From positions 26,013 through 90,012 of the forward strand of contig VCMS01000227.1 in NCBI GenBank assembly GCA_022539475.1: 64,000 bases of DNA. Direction: 5' to 3'. Each line of letters opens with the position of its first letter. The stretch's first letter is position 1. Made by a program: the position numbers and the translations under genes. Origin of the DNA: Gracilaria domingensis. Lineage: Eukaryota > Rhodophyta > Florideophyceae > Gracilariales > Gracilariaceae. The notes beneath the pieces were generated by a model. It was not told the origin of the DNA. It made no database searches and saw only the letters and a list, made by a program, of their open reading frames with translations. Below, piece by piece: positions 30,439 through 39,560 of this stretch.

Positions 30439-32390
30439 ACAGCGCCGACGACAGCGCCGACGACAGCGCCGACGACAGCGCCGACGACAGCGACGACCAC
30501 GAAGCGCGCGCCGACGAGCAGAACGCCCATATCGGCCCCCAGAACGGTTCGCTCCATCAGCCGCACTTTGTCCACCTGACTGCGTCCGAGCAGCCGCCCG
30601 CTCAACGCACTCAACCTCATCAAAACCTCCAACCGGACATACTCGAACTCAAACTTCAATCGCAATCGCAACCCTACCAGGCCGATCAACCTCACAACAA
30701 ACACAATCTCGCAGACGACGACGACGACGACGACGACGACGGCGACGAAGAAGAAGAAGAAGAAGAAGAAGAGGAGCAAGGTCACGCACAACGTCCCGCC
30801 CACCACAGCCAGCTGGCACGCGCGCTACCATCCCGCGCCTTCACAACCATGGCTTCAAATCCGAATCGATCCAGCTCGCCGCCCGTGCAACCGCAAGCGC
30901 CGCAACCATCTCACGCCGCCTTTGTGTTCTCTGAAGCCTGGTACGAGCAAATGTGCCTAGAGGCCATCCCGATGCGCTTCAACGTGCCGCACGATGTCGT
31001 TCAACCGTCGTTCTTTCGGATCAATTGCGCCCAACACAACGCGCTGTTTCCGCCAGAACCGTCGCCAAGTACAGTCACCACACACACTGCCGAAGCAAAC
31101 GTGTTGTACCAATCGCTGGCATTTCTTCACGAAAACCTCAACCAAATGTACGATTTATACGATGAGTTTCTGGAGCTTGACGGAGTGAACGCCACGGATT
31201 CGGCCATGGTTCAACTGCGCTCAAACTGGAAGCATTTGCGCGGCACTGCCGAGATGTTACAGTGCCGTTACGATCTTCTCTGTGGCTACAGGCATCGAGA
31301 TTTTCGACAAACAGCATTGATGGAAGCACATATGACGCCGGCGCTGGGACAGAGCGCACTGGCAGTGGCCGTGAATGACGACATGCGCGGCGTTCCGGCG
31401 GAGACAATGCACGCCAGCGAGGAGACTCGAGATAAGTTCTATGACAAGGAGTTCAGTTGGAAGGCCAGCGAGGGTCAGCAGCAGTCGTCACAGCCGCCAT
31501 CGCAGCCGCAGCAGCCGCAGCCGCATGAGCAGCATGAAGCGAATGACGAGGACGATGGCGACGAGGACGTGCAGGCGCACCAGTTAGCATCGGTAGCTCG
31601 CAAAAGCAACGGCAAATCAGTTTCGGCGCGAAAAAAGCGAAATCGCAGAGTGACGTGGGCTGACCGACAGTCTCCGAGCTCTGAATTTGTGTTTGCGCTG
31701 AGAAGGTACGACTTGATTGGCGCCTCCGTGATCCGCGGCGCATGGCACGTATTTGGAGGCCACCTGTGGAGGCTAGTGATTCTGCCCAACAAGGAGAAGG
31801 GACTGGAGGGCCACCTGTGGGTGTACCTGCAGTGTGGTGGCCCGTGCGATGAAGGTGAGAGCGAGGACGAGCAGCACCTGGTCGAGCAGCAGCTCGGCGA
31901 GCAGCAAGCGGAGCCGGATGAAGGTGAGACTGAGGGGCCGCATGGGCACGATGATGACGTGGACGAGAGGGAAGCGATCGAGGACGAGGACGAGGCCGAG
32001 GACCAGGACCAGGACGAAGACGAGGAGCGTGACGACGAAGAGGGCGTGCAGTGGTGCAGGCCAACACAGTTCGTGATACGCATCGTACACTCCACCTCGC
32101 CGCTCGCACGAGCGGCGGTGAGGTCCGGTCGCGAGATGTTCGACAGCGTGGAAACTGTGGAACAGTCGCAGTGGTTCAATGAGGCGGACGACGCGTCGAT
32201 ATACCCGGACATTAAACGGCAGGAGTATCATGTGTTCCGTAGCTCGTCGGACGACTGGGGCTTCGAGCTGGCGCGCTTCTCGGCGCTGCAGCCGGGGCTG
32301 TTCGCCGACAACGACATGAACGTCGTGTTCGGGGTGCGCATCATGCTGCTGTCGTTCGACCAGCCGCTGCCGGCGCTGGAGAACCGGTGA
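30150..32390 (+). CDS. Acidic protein with a probable C-terminal MATH (TRAF-like) domain (746 aa)
   Basis: Start: ATG 30150, the first in this frame after the GC-rich leader. Order: basic/Ala-rich start; an acidic repeat of about DDSADDSADD type (about residues 85-115); a Q/P-rich stretch; a second pure acidic run (about 190-210); a folded helical region (about 255-400, FSEAWYEQMCLEAIP ... YRHRDFRQ); then a C-terminal region that resembles a MATH domain: GGHLWRLVILPNKEKGLEGHLWVYLQ, a long acidic insertion (about 565-635), WCRPTQFVIRIVH, and DDWGFELARFSAL ... FADNDMNVVFGVRIML. MATH domains bind peptides in ubiquitin-related and signalling proteins. The assignment rests on the W-x-x-x-I-x-P and WGF spacing; the partner is unknown. 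Confidence 0.75.
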
Positions 32391-32763
32391 GCGGGGGTGG
32401 GGGGGGACGTTTTTCGAGGGAGGAGGTTTGTGGGGGAGGAGGTTTGTAGGGGAGGGCAGTGGCGGGAGGAGTTGGCGGGAGGTGCGCGGCGGCGCGGGAG
32501 TGTGACCGCGCGAGGGCGAGGCTGCGTCTACGGGACGCGCGCGCGCGCGCGTCACGGCCGCGCCGCGAAGGTATGGTGTATGCCGCTCGCGCGAGCGCGC
32601 GTGCGCCGCGCGTGCGCTGCGCGGAGCGCCGACCGGATCACAGAGACGGTTCGCGCCGCTCGTCCCATTTCCCAAATCCAGTTTTTCAGTCCGCCTCCCG
32701 CCCGAGCAGCCGCCGCCCGGCGAAGCGCGCCGGCCCCGTGCTCCTCCCGCTCTCGCAGCCGCT

Positions 32764-32790
32764 CCCCCCCCCCCCCCCCCCCCCCCCCCC
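32764..32790 (+). repeat. Homopolymer of 27 C residues upstream of TIM8
   Basis: This is an uninterrupted C27 run 79 bp before the TIM8 start codon, in its promoter or 5' UTR. The opposite strand could form G-quadruplex structures; the exact length may be affected by sequencing. Confidence 0.8.
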
Positions 32791-32869
32791 TCCCTGCCGC
32801 TCCCTGCCGCCCGCGCGATCGTCGCCCGCTTCCGCCGCCGGCTGCACGCTCGCGTCGCCGCGTGCCCGC

Positions 32870-33127
32870 ATGGACGCCGCCGCAGATCCGCGCGCCGCGG
32901 CCGCCGTGCAGGCGTTCATCCAAGAGGAGAACCAAAAGGCCGCCGTGCAGCAGATCATCTCCAAGCTCACGGACACCTGCTGGGACAAGTGCATGGGCAA
33001 GCCCGGCGCCAAGCTTTCGTCGTGGGAGACCGACTGCATTTCAAACTGCGCCGAGCGCTTCTTGGACACCTCCATCTTCATCGTGCAGCGCATGGAGAAG
33101 CAAGCTCAATCTCGAAACGGCATTTAA
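32870..33127 (+). CDS. TIM8: Mitochondrial intermembrane-space chaperone Tim8 (85 aa)
   Basis: Small Tim proteins form hexamers with Tim13 that carry hydrophobic precursors across the intermembrane space to the TIM22/SAM machineries. Start: ATG 32870 (MDAAADPRAA), matching the family length of 85-97 residues. The twin CX3C motifs are present: CWDKC and CISNC, 15 residues apart, with the Tim8-typical context KPGAKL between them and NCAERFLDTSIFIVQRME after. The N-terminal helix FIQEENQK also fits Tim8 over Tim9, 10 or 13. A GC-rich leader with a C27 run precedes it. The stop overlaps the stop of the convergent glycosyltransferase-like gene. Confidence 0.93.
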   Translation: MDAAADPRAAAAVQAFIQEENQKAAVQQIISKLTDTCWDKCMGKPGAKLSSWETDCISNCAERFLDTSIFIVQRMEKQAQSRNGI

Positions 33128-34305
33128 TGTAAACCTTTGCTTTTTCTTTGCATCAGCAGCCCTAGCGTCGTGCAGTCCACCGTGCCATACGTTGCCCGTA
33201 TCTCCTCGCGTATCCACGAGCTTCCCCCGTATCCCCATTCCTTTGTTGACGCGAACAGCCGCCCCCATTTCCGATCCGTGCGTCTCTTTTTCGCCGCAGA
33301 CGCCCTCTCGTCGCCGCAGTGTTGATGGAACAGGTGTATTCTCTCGCACGGGTTCACCACGTTCAGCCCGGCCTGCTGCAGCATGTGAACAACCACGTTC
33401 TCAGCCCCAAACTCATTCACGCGCAGCCCTGCGAGCCCGTCGATAACCTGTTGCGCCACGGGCGGTACGAATATAAATCCGTCATGACTAGCGGCCCATT
33501 TGGGGTCGTATCCGCCGCAAATGTCCACAGGTTCTCTTCCGGACGCGCCCATTGCAGACGAAATGCAGTCGGGGGAAGGATGTCGTGACAGCGCCAGTAC
33601 CGCGCCCTTGTCGATCAGACCCGCACAATAAATGGAGTGGTCAAAGTATATGTCAGCGTTTACAATCGCCACGATAGACCCAACGAAGTTGTTTGCTTCA
33701 CGGAAAAGGTCCGCATACGTCACCTCACTGTTCACGTTGCGAGAACTGACATTGGTATCGGTTGAGTAGATTGGTCGGCAGTGTGGGTCACACAGACGGT
33801 GATATCTCCTCAACCCAAGATTAGTATTACGAAACGCCACTAGATGCAACTCTTTTTGTCTCGTGTTGGAGTATCCGTCAAAGCCTGTTGTTAGTATAGT
33901 AATATTTGGCACTTCTGGTAAACTCGAAGGAATGAGCGAGTTGGTGTACCGAGCTTTTCGACTTTCTTCTCGACGACGCTTGTGGATGTTTGGTATGCCA
34001 TATCGTGGAAATGCAAGCGACAGAACAATATGCAAGGCAAGCCCGAATGCAACGTACGAAAGCACTGAATGACGAGTAGCATATTCTAACACTCGATAAC
34101 GCGGGTTGGCGCCTACTCGAGGTTTGCCCTTTATCCACGCTGCTAGAGAGGACGTTGAGGGACTCACTTCTCCACCGCATGAACTGCCAGGATCCAGCCG
34201 GCCGATATCCCACGACTTTCTCCGAAAGGCATCTTTTCTTCTTGTCGGCTCTCTTTCACCACTTTCGTCTTCAAGATTGATAATAGCAGTAGAGGAAGTG
34301 CGCAT
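33124..34305 (-). CDS. Type II membrane glycosyltransferase-like protein (393 aa)
   Basis: Start: ATG 34305-34303. A hydrophilic cytosolic tail of about 80 residues is followed by one signal-anchor segment (about 80-102, VLSYVAFGLALHIVLSLAF), the layout of Golgi glycosyltransferases. The luminal part contains AIVNADIYFDHSIY, an NAD-x-x-FD motif resembling the DxD-type metal/nucleotide-sugar site of GT-A folds, then LALSRHPSP, a block around DGFIFVPP, and a conserved-looking end GLNVVNPCERIHLFHQH. These parts resemble a family of uncharacterised NADI-motif glycosyltransferase-like proteins; donor and acceptor are unknown. It is convergent with TIM8; the two stop codons interlock in one TTAA. 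Confidence 0.7.
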   Translation of the reverse strand: MRTSSTAIINLEDESGEREPTRRKDAFRRKSWDIGRLDPGSSCGGEVSPSTSSLAAWIKGKPRVGANPRYRVLEYATRHSVLSYVAFGLALHIVLSLAFPRYGIPNIHKRRREESRKARYTNSLIPSSLPEVPNITILTTGFDGYSNTRQKELHLVAFRNTNLGLRRYHRLCDPHCRPIYSTDTNVSSRNVNSEVTYADLFREANNFVGSIVAIVNADIYFDHSIYCAGLIDKGAVLALSRHPSPDCISSAMGASGREPVDICGGYDPKWAASHDGFIFVPPVAQQVIDGLAGLRVNEFGAENVVVHMLQQAGLNVVNPCERIHLFHQHCGDERASAAKKRRTDRKWGRLFASTKEWGYGGSSWIREEIRATYGTVDCTTLGLLMQRKSKGLH

Positions 34306-35736
34306 TTTTTTTGGTCTTGGTAGTGCGCTGTATACGATTATAAATGGTTAAAAGGAGCAGACGTGACTTCAGATGGACAATATAACAGCGCCAATCCCAC
34401 TCTTTCGATTCATCAAGTCTCCGGGAAAGAAAACAAAATGGACTCAACGCCCACTCCTTCAGCTATTCTTGTATCGAAAGTTTCGACCCACTGAAGAAAA
34501 CTCAAGACAAGTGCTCTGAGAATTACGGAACAATTTCAAACAGATTGGAAAGCTGTTCAGTCTCACGACATTTCGAGCGCCTGAATTTCAGCCGGAGCTT
34601 CTCAAATATACACAAGTTTCGACAACGTCTAACAGCTAGACTCGCACGAGAACTTCATTCTCGACGCAGATGATATAGCTTCAAATGCCGATGACGTTCT
34701 GAGCTTCGAGCAATTATGCCCGTAGGTATGGTCATGTAAGCGTCTGCGAGGATGCACGCAATCTGTGCTGTTCAAGTAACCCTGCCTGCCAACTTCCTAA
34801 AATAGTTCACCTTCTTCAAACAATTGAAAGATTTGCGAAGTCGGTGCAAGTTATGGAATTGGTGTTTCACTGAAACGTTTGCTTCGTCGTGTACGTGTAA
34901 ACCTCAAAAGTTCGCATGCAATCGCAAAGCCACAGTTCAATAAGAATTGATATTTAAAATGTCATCCTACGATTGTAATTCTAAAGCGAACTTCGGAAAG
35001 GAAACTGAAACCCTCATCAAATGCATCAAATGGTGGATCGGGTGACCTAGCACTTTGTTACATGTCTTATCGACGTTGGCCAAGCATACAAACAAACAAA
35101 CGTCTCTTCTCTGTCTCGGTCAAAAGAGTTATACATAGCACTTCCTCCTGGTAGGAGTTTTTTGTGTTCCTTTATCACCCCATTGTGTTAAGAACGAAAG
35201 AGATATATGCAGAGTTCGGTTCCAGTCAACAGCCGTCTGGATGAATAAAGAAGATACACTGAACCCAGTACATAATATGTATATTATGATTATGATATCG
35301 AATGCTTTCGAATGATGACGCTTTAGAAGGCTGCAGATTATCGCTCTACACTTCGAAAAAGGCCCAAAGGTATTGAGGTCGGCAATTGCAGACAGAGATC
35401 CTAGGACAAAGTAGGCTCTGGTGACAAAAGACCAAATGAGTATCTATCAGGCACCCTTCGACCTCTGGTTGCACAAACGTACTTGCAGGCCCGAATGATG
35501 GCTATTGAGCCTCGCAGAAGATAGCTTGAGAGTTGTAGGAATCCGCAGTGTGAATATGGAAAGCTGTGCAAACCACACAACTCACAGAGGCATTGCACAA
35601 CCATAACTTGCTTTAATGAGGCGGAAAAAGAAGTTCTCTGCGCGAATTCAGAACATCTTTCTGACAGACTATTACAGAGTTAATGCCGGCGCACAAATGT
35701 TATTTATGAATCACGTTGGGGACCTCTAATTACGAA
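34306..35736. other. Intergenic, no gene recognised
   Basis: This is 1.4 kb of AT-rich DNA between two minus-strand genes: the upstream region of the glycosyltransferase-like gene and the 3' side of uL15. Only short frames occur. A small AT-rich palindrome (CATAATAT-gt-ATATTATG) lies near 35272-35290. Confidence 0.45.
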
Positions 35737-36510
35737 TCACGCCTCTGTTTCCGTCTCCGAGTCTTCATCTGCGTCTGAAGTGCTTCCCTCGACAATATCC
35801 TCCTCTTCTTCTTCATCCAAAATAATGTCTCTTCCAGTGGTCGGAGAAATGAGAACGCATTTACCACCTGCACCTTCGATAGCCTCCACAGCCGACGTAG
35901 TGAACGCATGGGCCTTGACCGTAAGGTTTTGCACGGTTAACTCCGTTCCGCCAACCACCTTCCAGATTTTGAGCTTCTGCTTGGTCATGATACCCTTTTC
36001 CTTCAACCCCTCAAAAGTGACGATCTCGCCCTCCTCGCAGCCATTTAGATGCTCAATTTTCATGAGGGCGTACCTCGTCTTCTTGTGACCGGGGCCCATT
36101 GGCCTGCCCACAAACTTGGGAAGTCTTCTGTACAACGGGGTCTGACCACCTTCAAAACCAGGACGCACGGAGCGGCCAGAGCGACTCTTCTGGCCACGCA
36201 TACCAAAACCGCATCGCGCGCCCTGACCCGCAGCGTCACCGCGTCCCTTGCGTTTCTTGCGATGACGCGAGCCCGGGGCTGGCTTCAGGTTGGTGAACGT
36301 GTAAAGTCCGTCATCCTCCTCCGGAATCTTGTGGTGATCTGGGTCCTGCCGCTTCTTCCAATCGAAGATCTTGGCGGTAGGGGTGACGTGACGCACAGGG
36401 CGCGCAACGACGGGTGGGCGCGTGGGGAGACGACAGGTGGACGGACGAAAGCCGATGTATGTTGTGTGCTTCGGAGCGCCGCCCAGAGGTGCAACGAAAG
36501 CCGGTTGCAT
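35737..36510 (-). CDS. RPL15: Plastid-type ribosomal protein uL15 (L15), nuclear encoded (257 aa)
   Basis: Large-subunit protein of the bacterial-type plastid ribosome. Start: ATG 36510-36508 (MQPAFVAPLGGAP); the frame runs on upstream but without ATG. Residues 1-75 form a transit-peptide-like leader. The L15 core follows: KKRKGRGDAAGQGARCGFGM, RGQKSRSGRSVRPGFEGGQT and PLYRRLPKF, closest in my memory to plant plastid L15 (GQGASCGFGMRGQKSRSG), then the C-terminal domain with VTFEGLKEKGIM and VKAHAFTTSAVEAIEGAGG. It ends in an acidic E/D-rich tail that is unusual for the family. Divergent from cytosolic eL28 across about 600 bp. Confidence 0.93.
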   Translation of the reverse strand: MQPAFVAPLGGAPKHTTYIGFRPSTCRLPTRPPVVARPVRHVTPTAKIFDWKKRQDPDHHKIPEEDDGLYTFTNLKPAPGSRHRKKRKGRGDAAGQGARCGFGMRGQKSRSGRSVRPGFEGGQTPLYRRLPKFVGRPMGPGHKKTRYALMKIEHLNGCEEGEIVTFEGLKEKGIMTKQKLKIWKVVGGTELTVQNLTVKAHAFTTSAVEAIEGAGGKCVLISPTTGRDIILDEEEEEDIVEGSTSDADEDSETETEA

Positions 36511-37105
36511 TGTTCCGAGCCTTTTCCGGGCGGATGCTTTCGATGAGAGAGAGAACGTTTGTTTCGATTGTGAAAGGCAGTTGCGCCGCAAGGGAGTGAA
36601 TTCCGAAACGGCGGACGGGGAGCGCGACCGCACGTCGCTCGATTGCACAGCGGCGTGAGCTCGCGAAGCGGCACCGCGCGCCGGACATGGACAATGAGAT
36701 ACTGATCTGAAACGTATCACACTGATCCAAATGTCACGAAATGGGCCGGCTTCTACACGTATCGAACAATACGTAAGTTACTCCATGATCTGACGAACAG
36801 TTGCCTCCGACGTGGGCCCGTCGATGGCGGTCTCTGAATGTCTGACGGACATCACAATTTTTCTTTTCTTCGGGGTTTTCGAAACTACGTGTACACATTT
36901 AAAACCGCTATTTACACGTTGAACACCGAGGCAGAGGGACCGTCGACGGCGCCTCGATGGCGCACCGGCACCGCCGTTGATCGATCGAATACGACGAAGG
37001 TACGAAAGGAATACTCGCGCACTCCCCATCGTCCCACCGTTCGTCCGACCACGCCGCCTTTCTTTCCCTTTTATCGTCTTTCTTATCACATCTGCGCTCA
37101 ACATC

Positions 37106-37522
37106 ATGTCGGAGGCTCTTGTATGGGAGATCATCCGAAAGAACAACAGTAAGACGGTGACAACACCGACGCCGCGCACCATCCGCGTCTACGAGAAAGG
37201 CTCTTTGCGCAGCCTATACACCAAGCGCGATAGTGGCTTTTGCAACATCGCCGCTGTTGATGTGTCCGCCAACGAGGATGGGATCCCTGTACTGAGCCTC
37301 AAGAACCGTAAGGCCGATGCCCGACGTAACCCCGACAAGATGTGGCGCAGTATTACCCTTACAGGTGGCGTCCGGAAAGCTCTGGTTAGGACCGATAAAC
37401 TTCTGGCTGCTTATGCACCGGGGAAGAAGAAGGATGCGCTTCGGAAAGTTTCTGCTATATACAAGGCGCTTGGTCGTAAGAACAACGGCGTCGATCACAC
37501 CAAGTTCATAGCCACCGAATAA
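37106..37522 (+). CDS. RPL28: Cytosolic large-subunit ribosomal protein eL28 (138 aa)
   Basis: A component of the 60S subunit, found in most eukaryotes but absent from some yeasts. Start: ATG 37106 (MSEALVWEIIRKNNSK); this fits the family pattern MS-x-x-L-x-W-x-x-x-R and its usual length of about 137. Later landmarks: RIRVYEKGSLRSLYT-like block, GVR-KALVRT, and the C-terminal basic region LRKVSAIYKALGRKNN corresponding to the RRASAILRSQ region of animal eL28. The gene is intronless. It shares an upstream region with plastid uL15 on the other strand. Confidence 0.92.
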   Translation: MSEALVWEIIRKNNSKTVTTPTPRTIRVYEKGSLRSLYTKRDSGFCNIAAVDVSANEDGIPVLSLKNRKADARRNPDKMWRSITLTGGVRKALVRTDKLLAAYAPGKKKDALRKVSAIYKALGRKNNGVDHTKFIATE

Positions 37523-37615
37523 ATCTTGCCCGCGTTCATACTCCAGTGCGATCTGCTATCATTTTCTTCTGCGCCTGCTTCGCTCGTTTTTGTATTGCGA
37601 TGTAGAAAAAGCGCG

Positions 37616-37786
37616 ATGCAGGCACCATTCAATGTTTCATTCCGTTGTCTTGTCTATCTTTTGTGTTTAGCTATCGTTATTTTGTATACTGTTTGTTTAG
37701 ACACGCAATACAAGATTGCGAAAACTATATCCACTGGGTACGAATGCTTTCCAGTCCTTGAAACTTCGGACGACCTGTATCGTTGA
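37616..37786 (+). CDS. Doubtful small ORF with one hydrophobic segment (56 aa)
   Basis: An ATG-started frame 93 bp after the eL28 stop encodes a short peptide with one membrane-like stretch (CLVYLLCLAIVILYTVC). No homologue is recognised. It may simply be part of the eL28 3' UTR; kept only because of the clear hydrophobic helix. Confidence 0.2.
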   Translation: MQAPFNVSFRCLVYLLCLAIVILYTVCLDTQYKIAKTISTGYECFPVLETSDDLYR

Positions 37787-38067
37787 CAACGTGAGTTAAC
37801 CCGTCAGCTAAACATGGAAGTCCAAGCTTGGGGCAATTGAAAGCCTTTACCAAAAAGACTAGAACGAAGTATGTCTCTTGCGGGACTCTCGAGGGATTGA
37901 TGCCTGAGGCATCGGCAAACACGCAATTTCCAGAAACCCAGCGCACAGCGGGACATTCCGAGCGCTTGTTTTCTCACATCGGTAAACCGAAGGCCAAACA
38001 GTTTTTAAGATTACTTCTATGTAGAGGTATAATAGATCGTTGGGTCTTGAGCAAACCGACGCGTAGG

Positions 38068-38115
38068 AGCGGAATTAGCTCCACCGTTTCCATAAAAGAG
38101 AAGAAAGAGAGAGAC
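38068..38115 (+). repeat. CCCATAAA-(GA)n interspersed motif, copy 1 (divergent)
   Basis: GGAATTAG-CT, then TCCATAAAAGAGA and a GA-rich tail. It shares the order GAATTAG...CCATAAA...GAGAGA with the other copies. Confidence 0.5.
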
Positions 38116-39253
38116 GATTGCTTCTCTCGCTTCTCTCGCTTCTCTCTCTAAAGGTTTGCCACAGACTCAACCGGCGAAACTGCGAGCTACATTCTATCTT
38201 CGTTGCGCAAGACTTCGGACCAAAGAGCTCTTTACAAAGATTTCAGTCCATACTCGCTTTTTGAACCTTCGCAACCTTCGCACTTTGTGAGTAAAAGCAC
38301 CAGGTGAAGTCACCGTGCTTCACTGCCCTAGAAGCGCCGCGAAGCCTGCGGTTGGCAGTTTTCGACAGTTGGCCAATCCAAAGTTTGGCACCCCGGTACA
38401 AAGTCAAACATCATATGATGAACTGTTCATCATGTATTCATGATGAATGATTCATGATGGTTTCCAGATACCAACGGCAGATACCGCAGAAGAAGATTTG
38501 TCGCGGAGATGACCAAGGAAAATGGATCACAAAACAGTGCATGCTGCACGGTGCAAGTTGTCCAAATCCAGGAGCTCTTTCGTCAGCAACAAACGACTTC
38601 CACCACAGCCTCCTGTCGACAGCTCCACTCCTGCTTTGGTCTCACGCCCTATCAATTAGAAAGCCACACGCCCTTCTTCTTTAATGTGGACAACAACCTC
38701 TAGTTCCTAGGTTGCAGTAAAATTTTTACAGAAAGTATTCTTTCTTTCTTCTTTCTTTCTTCTTTATTATGAGCGCGTTACATTTATTACTCGTACCGCG
38801 AGGGGCTAAAATGGGAAATAAGCAAGCCCCCAGCAACCTATAACACGTCTCCAGGAAAGTATAGTCACTGGCTGCAAACTCACAACCGTGTTACGCTCAC
38901 TTTACGACTACATTGGACTCCCGGAAAAGAATTAGACCTCTAAGGTTGTCTCGTCTGCCAGATCATTTCGTCTCACCGTCGATTATCGTATTCTCTCTTT
39001 AAGAAGGCCAACATTCTATGCGGGTATTGTCTAATCAGTTCGGGGAGACTAAGATTTTGCAACCACACGCCTCCCACCCAGGCAGCAGTCGACTCTCGGA
39101 GAACTGGCTGTGTGCGGCTCGCATGAGCTAGCCGCAGGGAACAAAGCGAGCACACTTTCCAGCTGATTTACAGAACATAACAGAGATCTCTGTGTTGGCC
39201 GCTCTAACGAAAGAGAAAGAGTGGTTCTTTCACAATCGCTCCGCAATTACGAA

Positions 39254-39327
39254 GGTATCCTTAAGGATACCCCTGGGTAGTTCTAGTTAAACACTTAGAC
39301 TAAGGTGCCCATAAATGAGAGAGATCT
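39254..39327 (+). repeat. CCCATAAA-(GA)n interspersed motif, copy 2, preceded by an 18-bp palindrome
   Basis: The perfect palindrome GGTATCCTTAAGGATACC (39254-39271) is followed 38 bp later by GCCCATAAATGAGAGAGA. Confidence 0.55.
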
Positions 39328-39560
39328 ATCGCTCTTGCACTCATTCGCGATTACCAATAACAGTTGTGCAATTGTTGTACCGAAGGCAAATGCATTTAGA
39401 TACCTTTTAACGGCGAATCATGTGACAAAACTTTTTTTTGCTCTTTTACAATGATGTAGGTATAAAAACAAACCTACATGTAAGCCTCAAAAGCTGTTCT
39501 GTCTGTGGGCTGTGCGTTTCCATTTTCACCCACAGCCCGCCTGAAAAAGTATTAAACATA

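Larger units (their letters stand above)
37787..39560. other. Intergenic with two copies of the CCCATAAA-(GA)n motif and palindromes
   Basis: No gene is recognised. The region contains motif copies at 38068-38115 and 39285-39327, a cluster of overlapping palindromes at 38411-38460 (ATGATGAAC-t-GTTCATCAT), a (TTCT)n microsatellite at about 38738-38768, and a perfect 18-bp palindrome at 39254-39271. Confidence 0.5.

Noticed and set aside
26834-33446. Many long open frames antisense or out of frame in the 27-33 kb GC-rich region
   Set aside because: They give Arg/Pro/Ala-only products, start at non-ATG codons, and overlap recognised genes (PPR, biotin carboxylase, MATH-like, TIM8).
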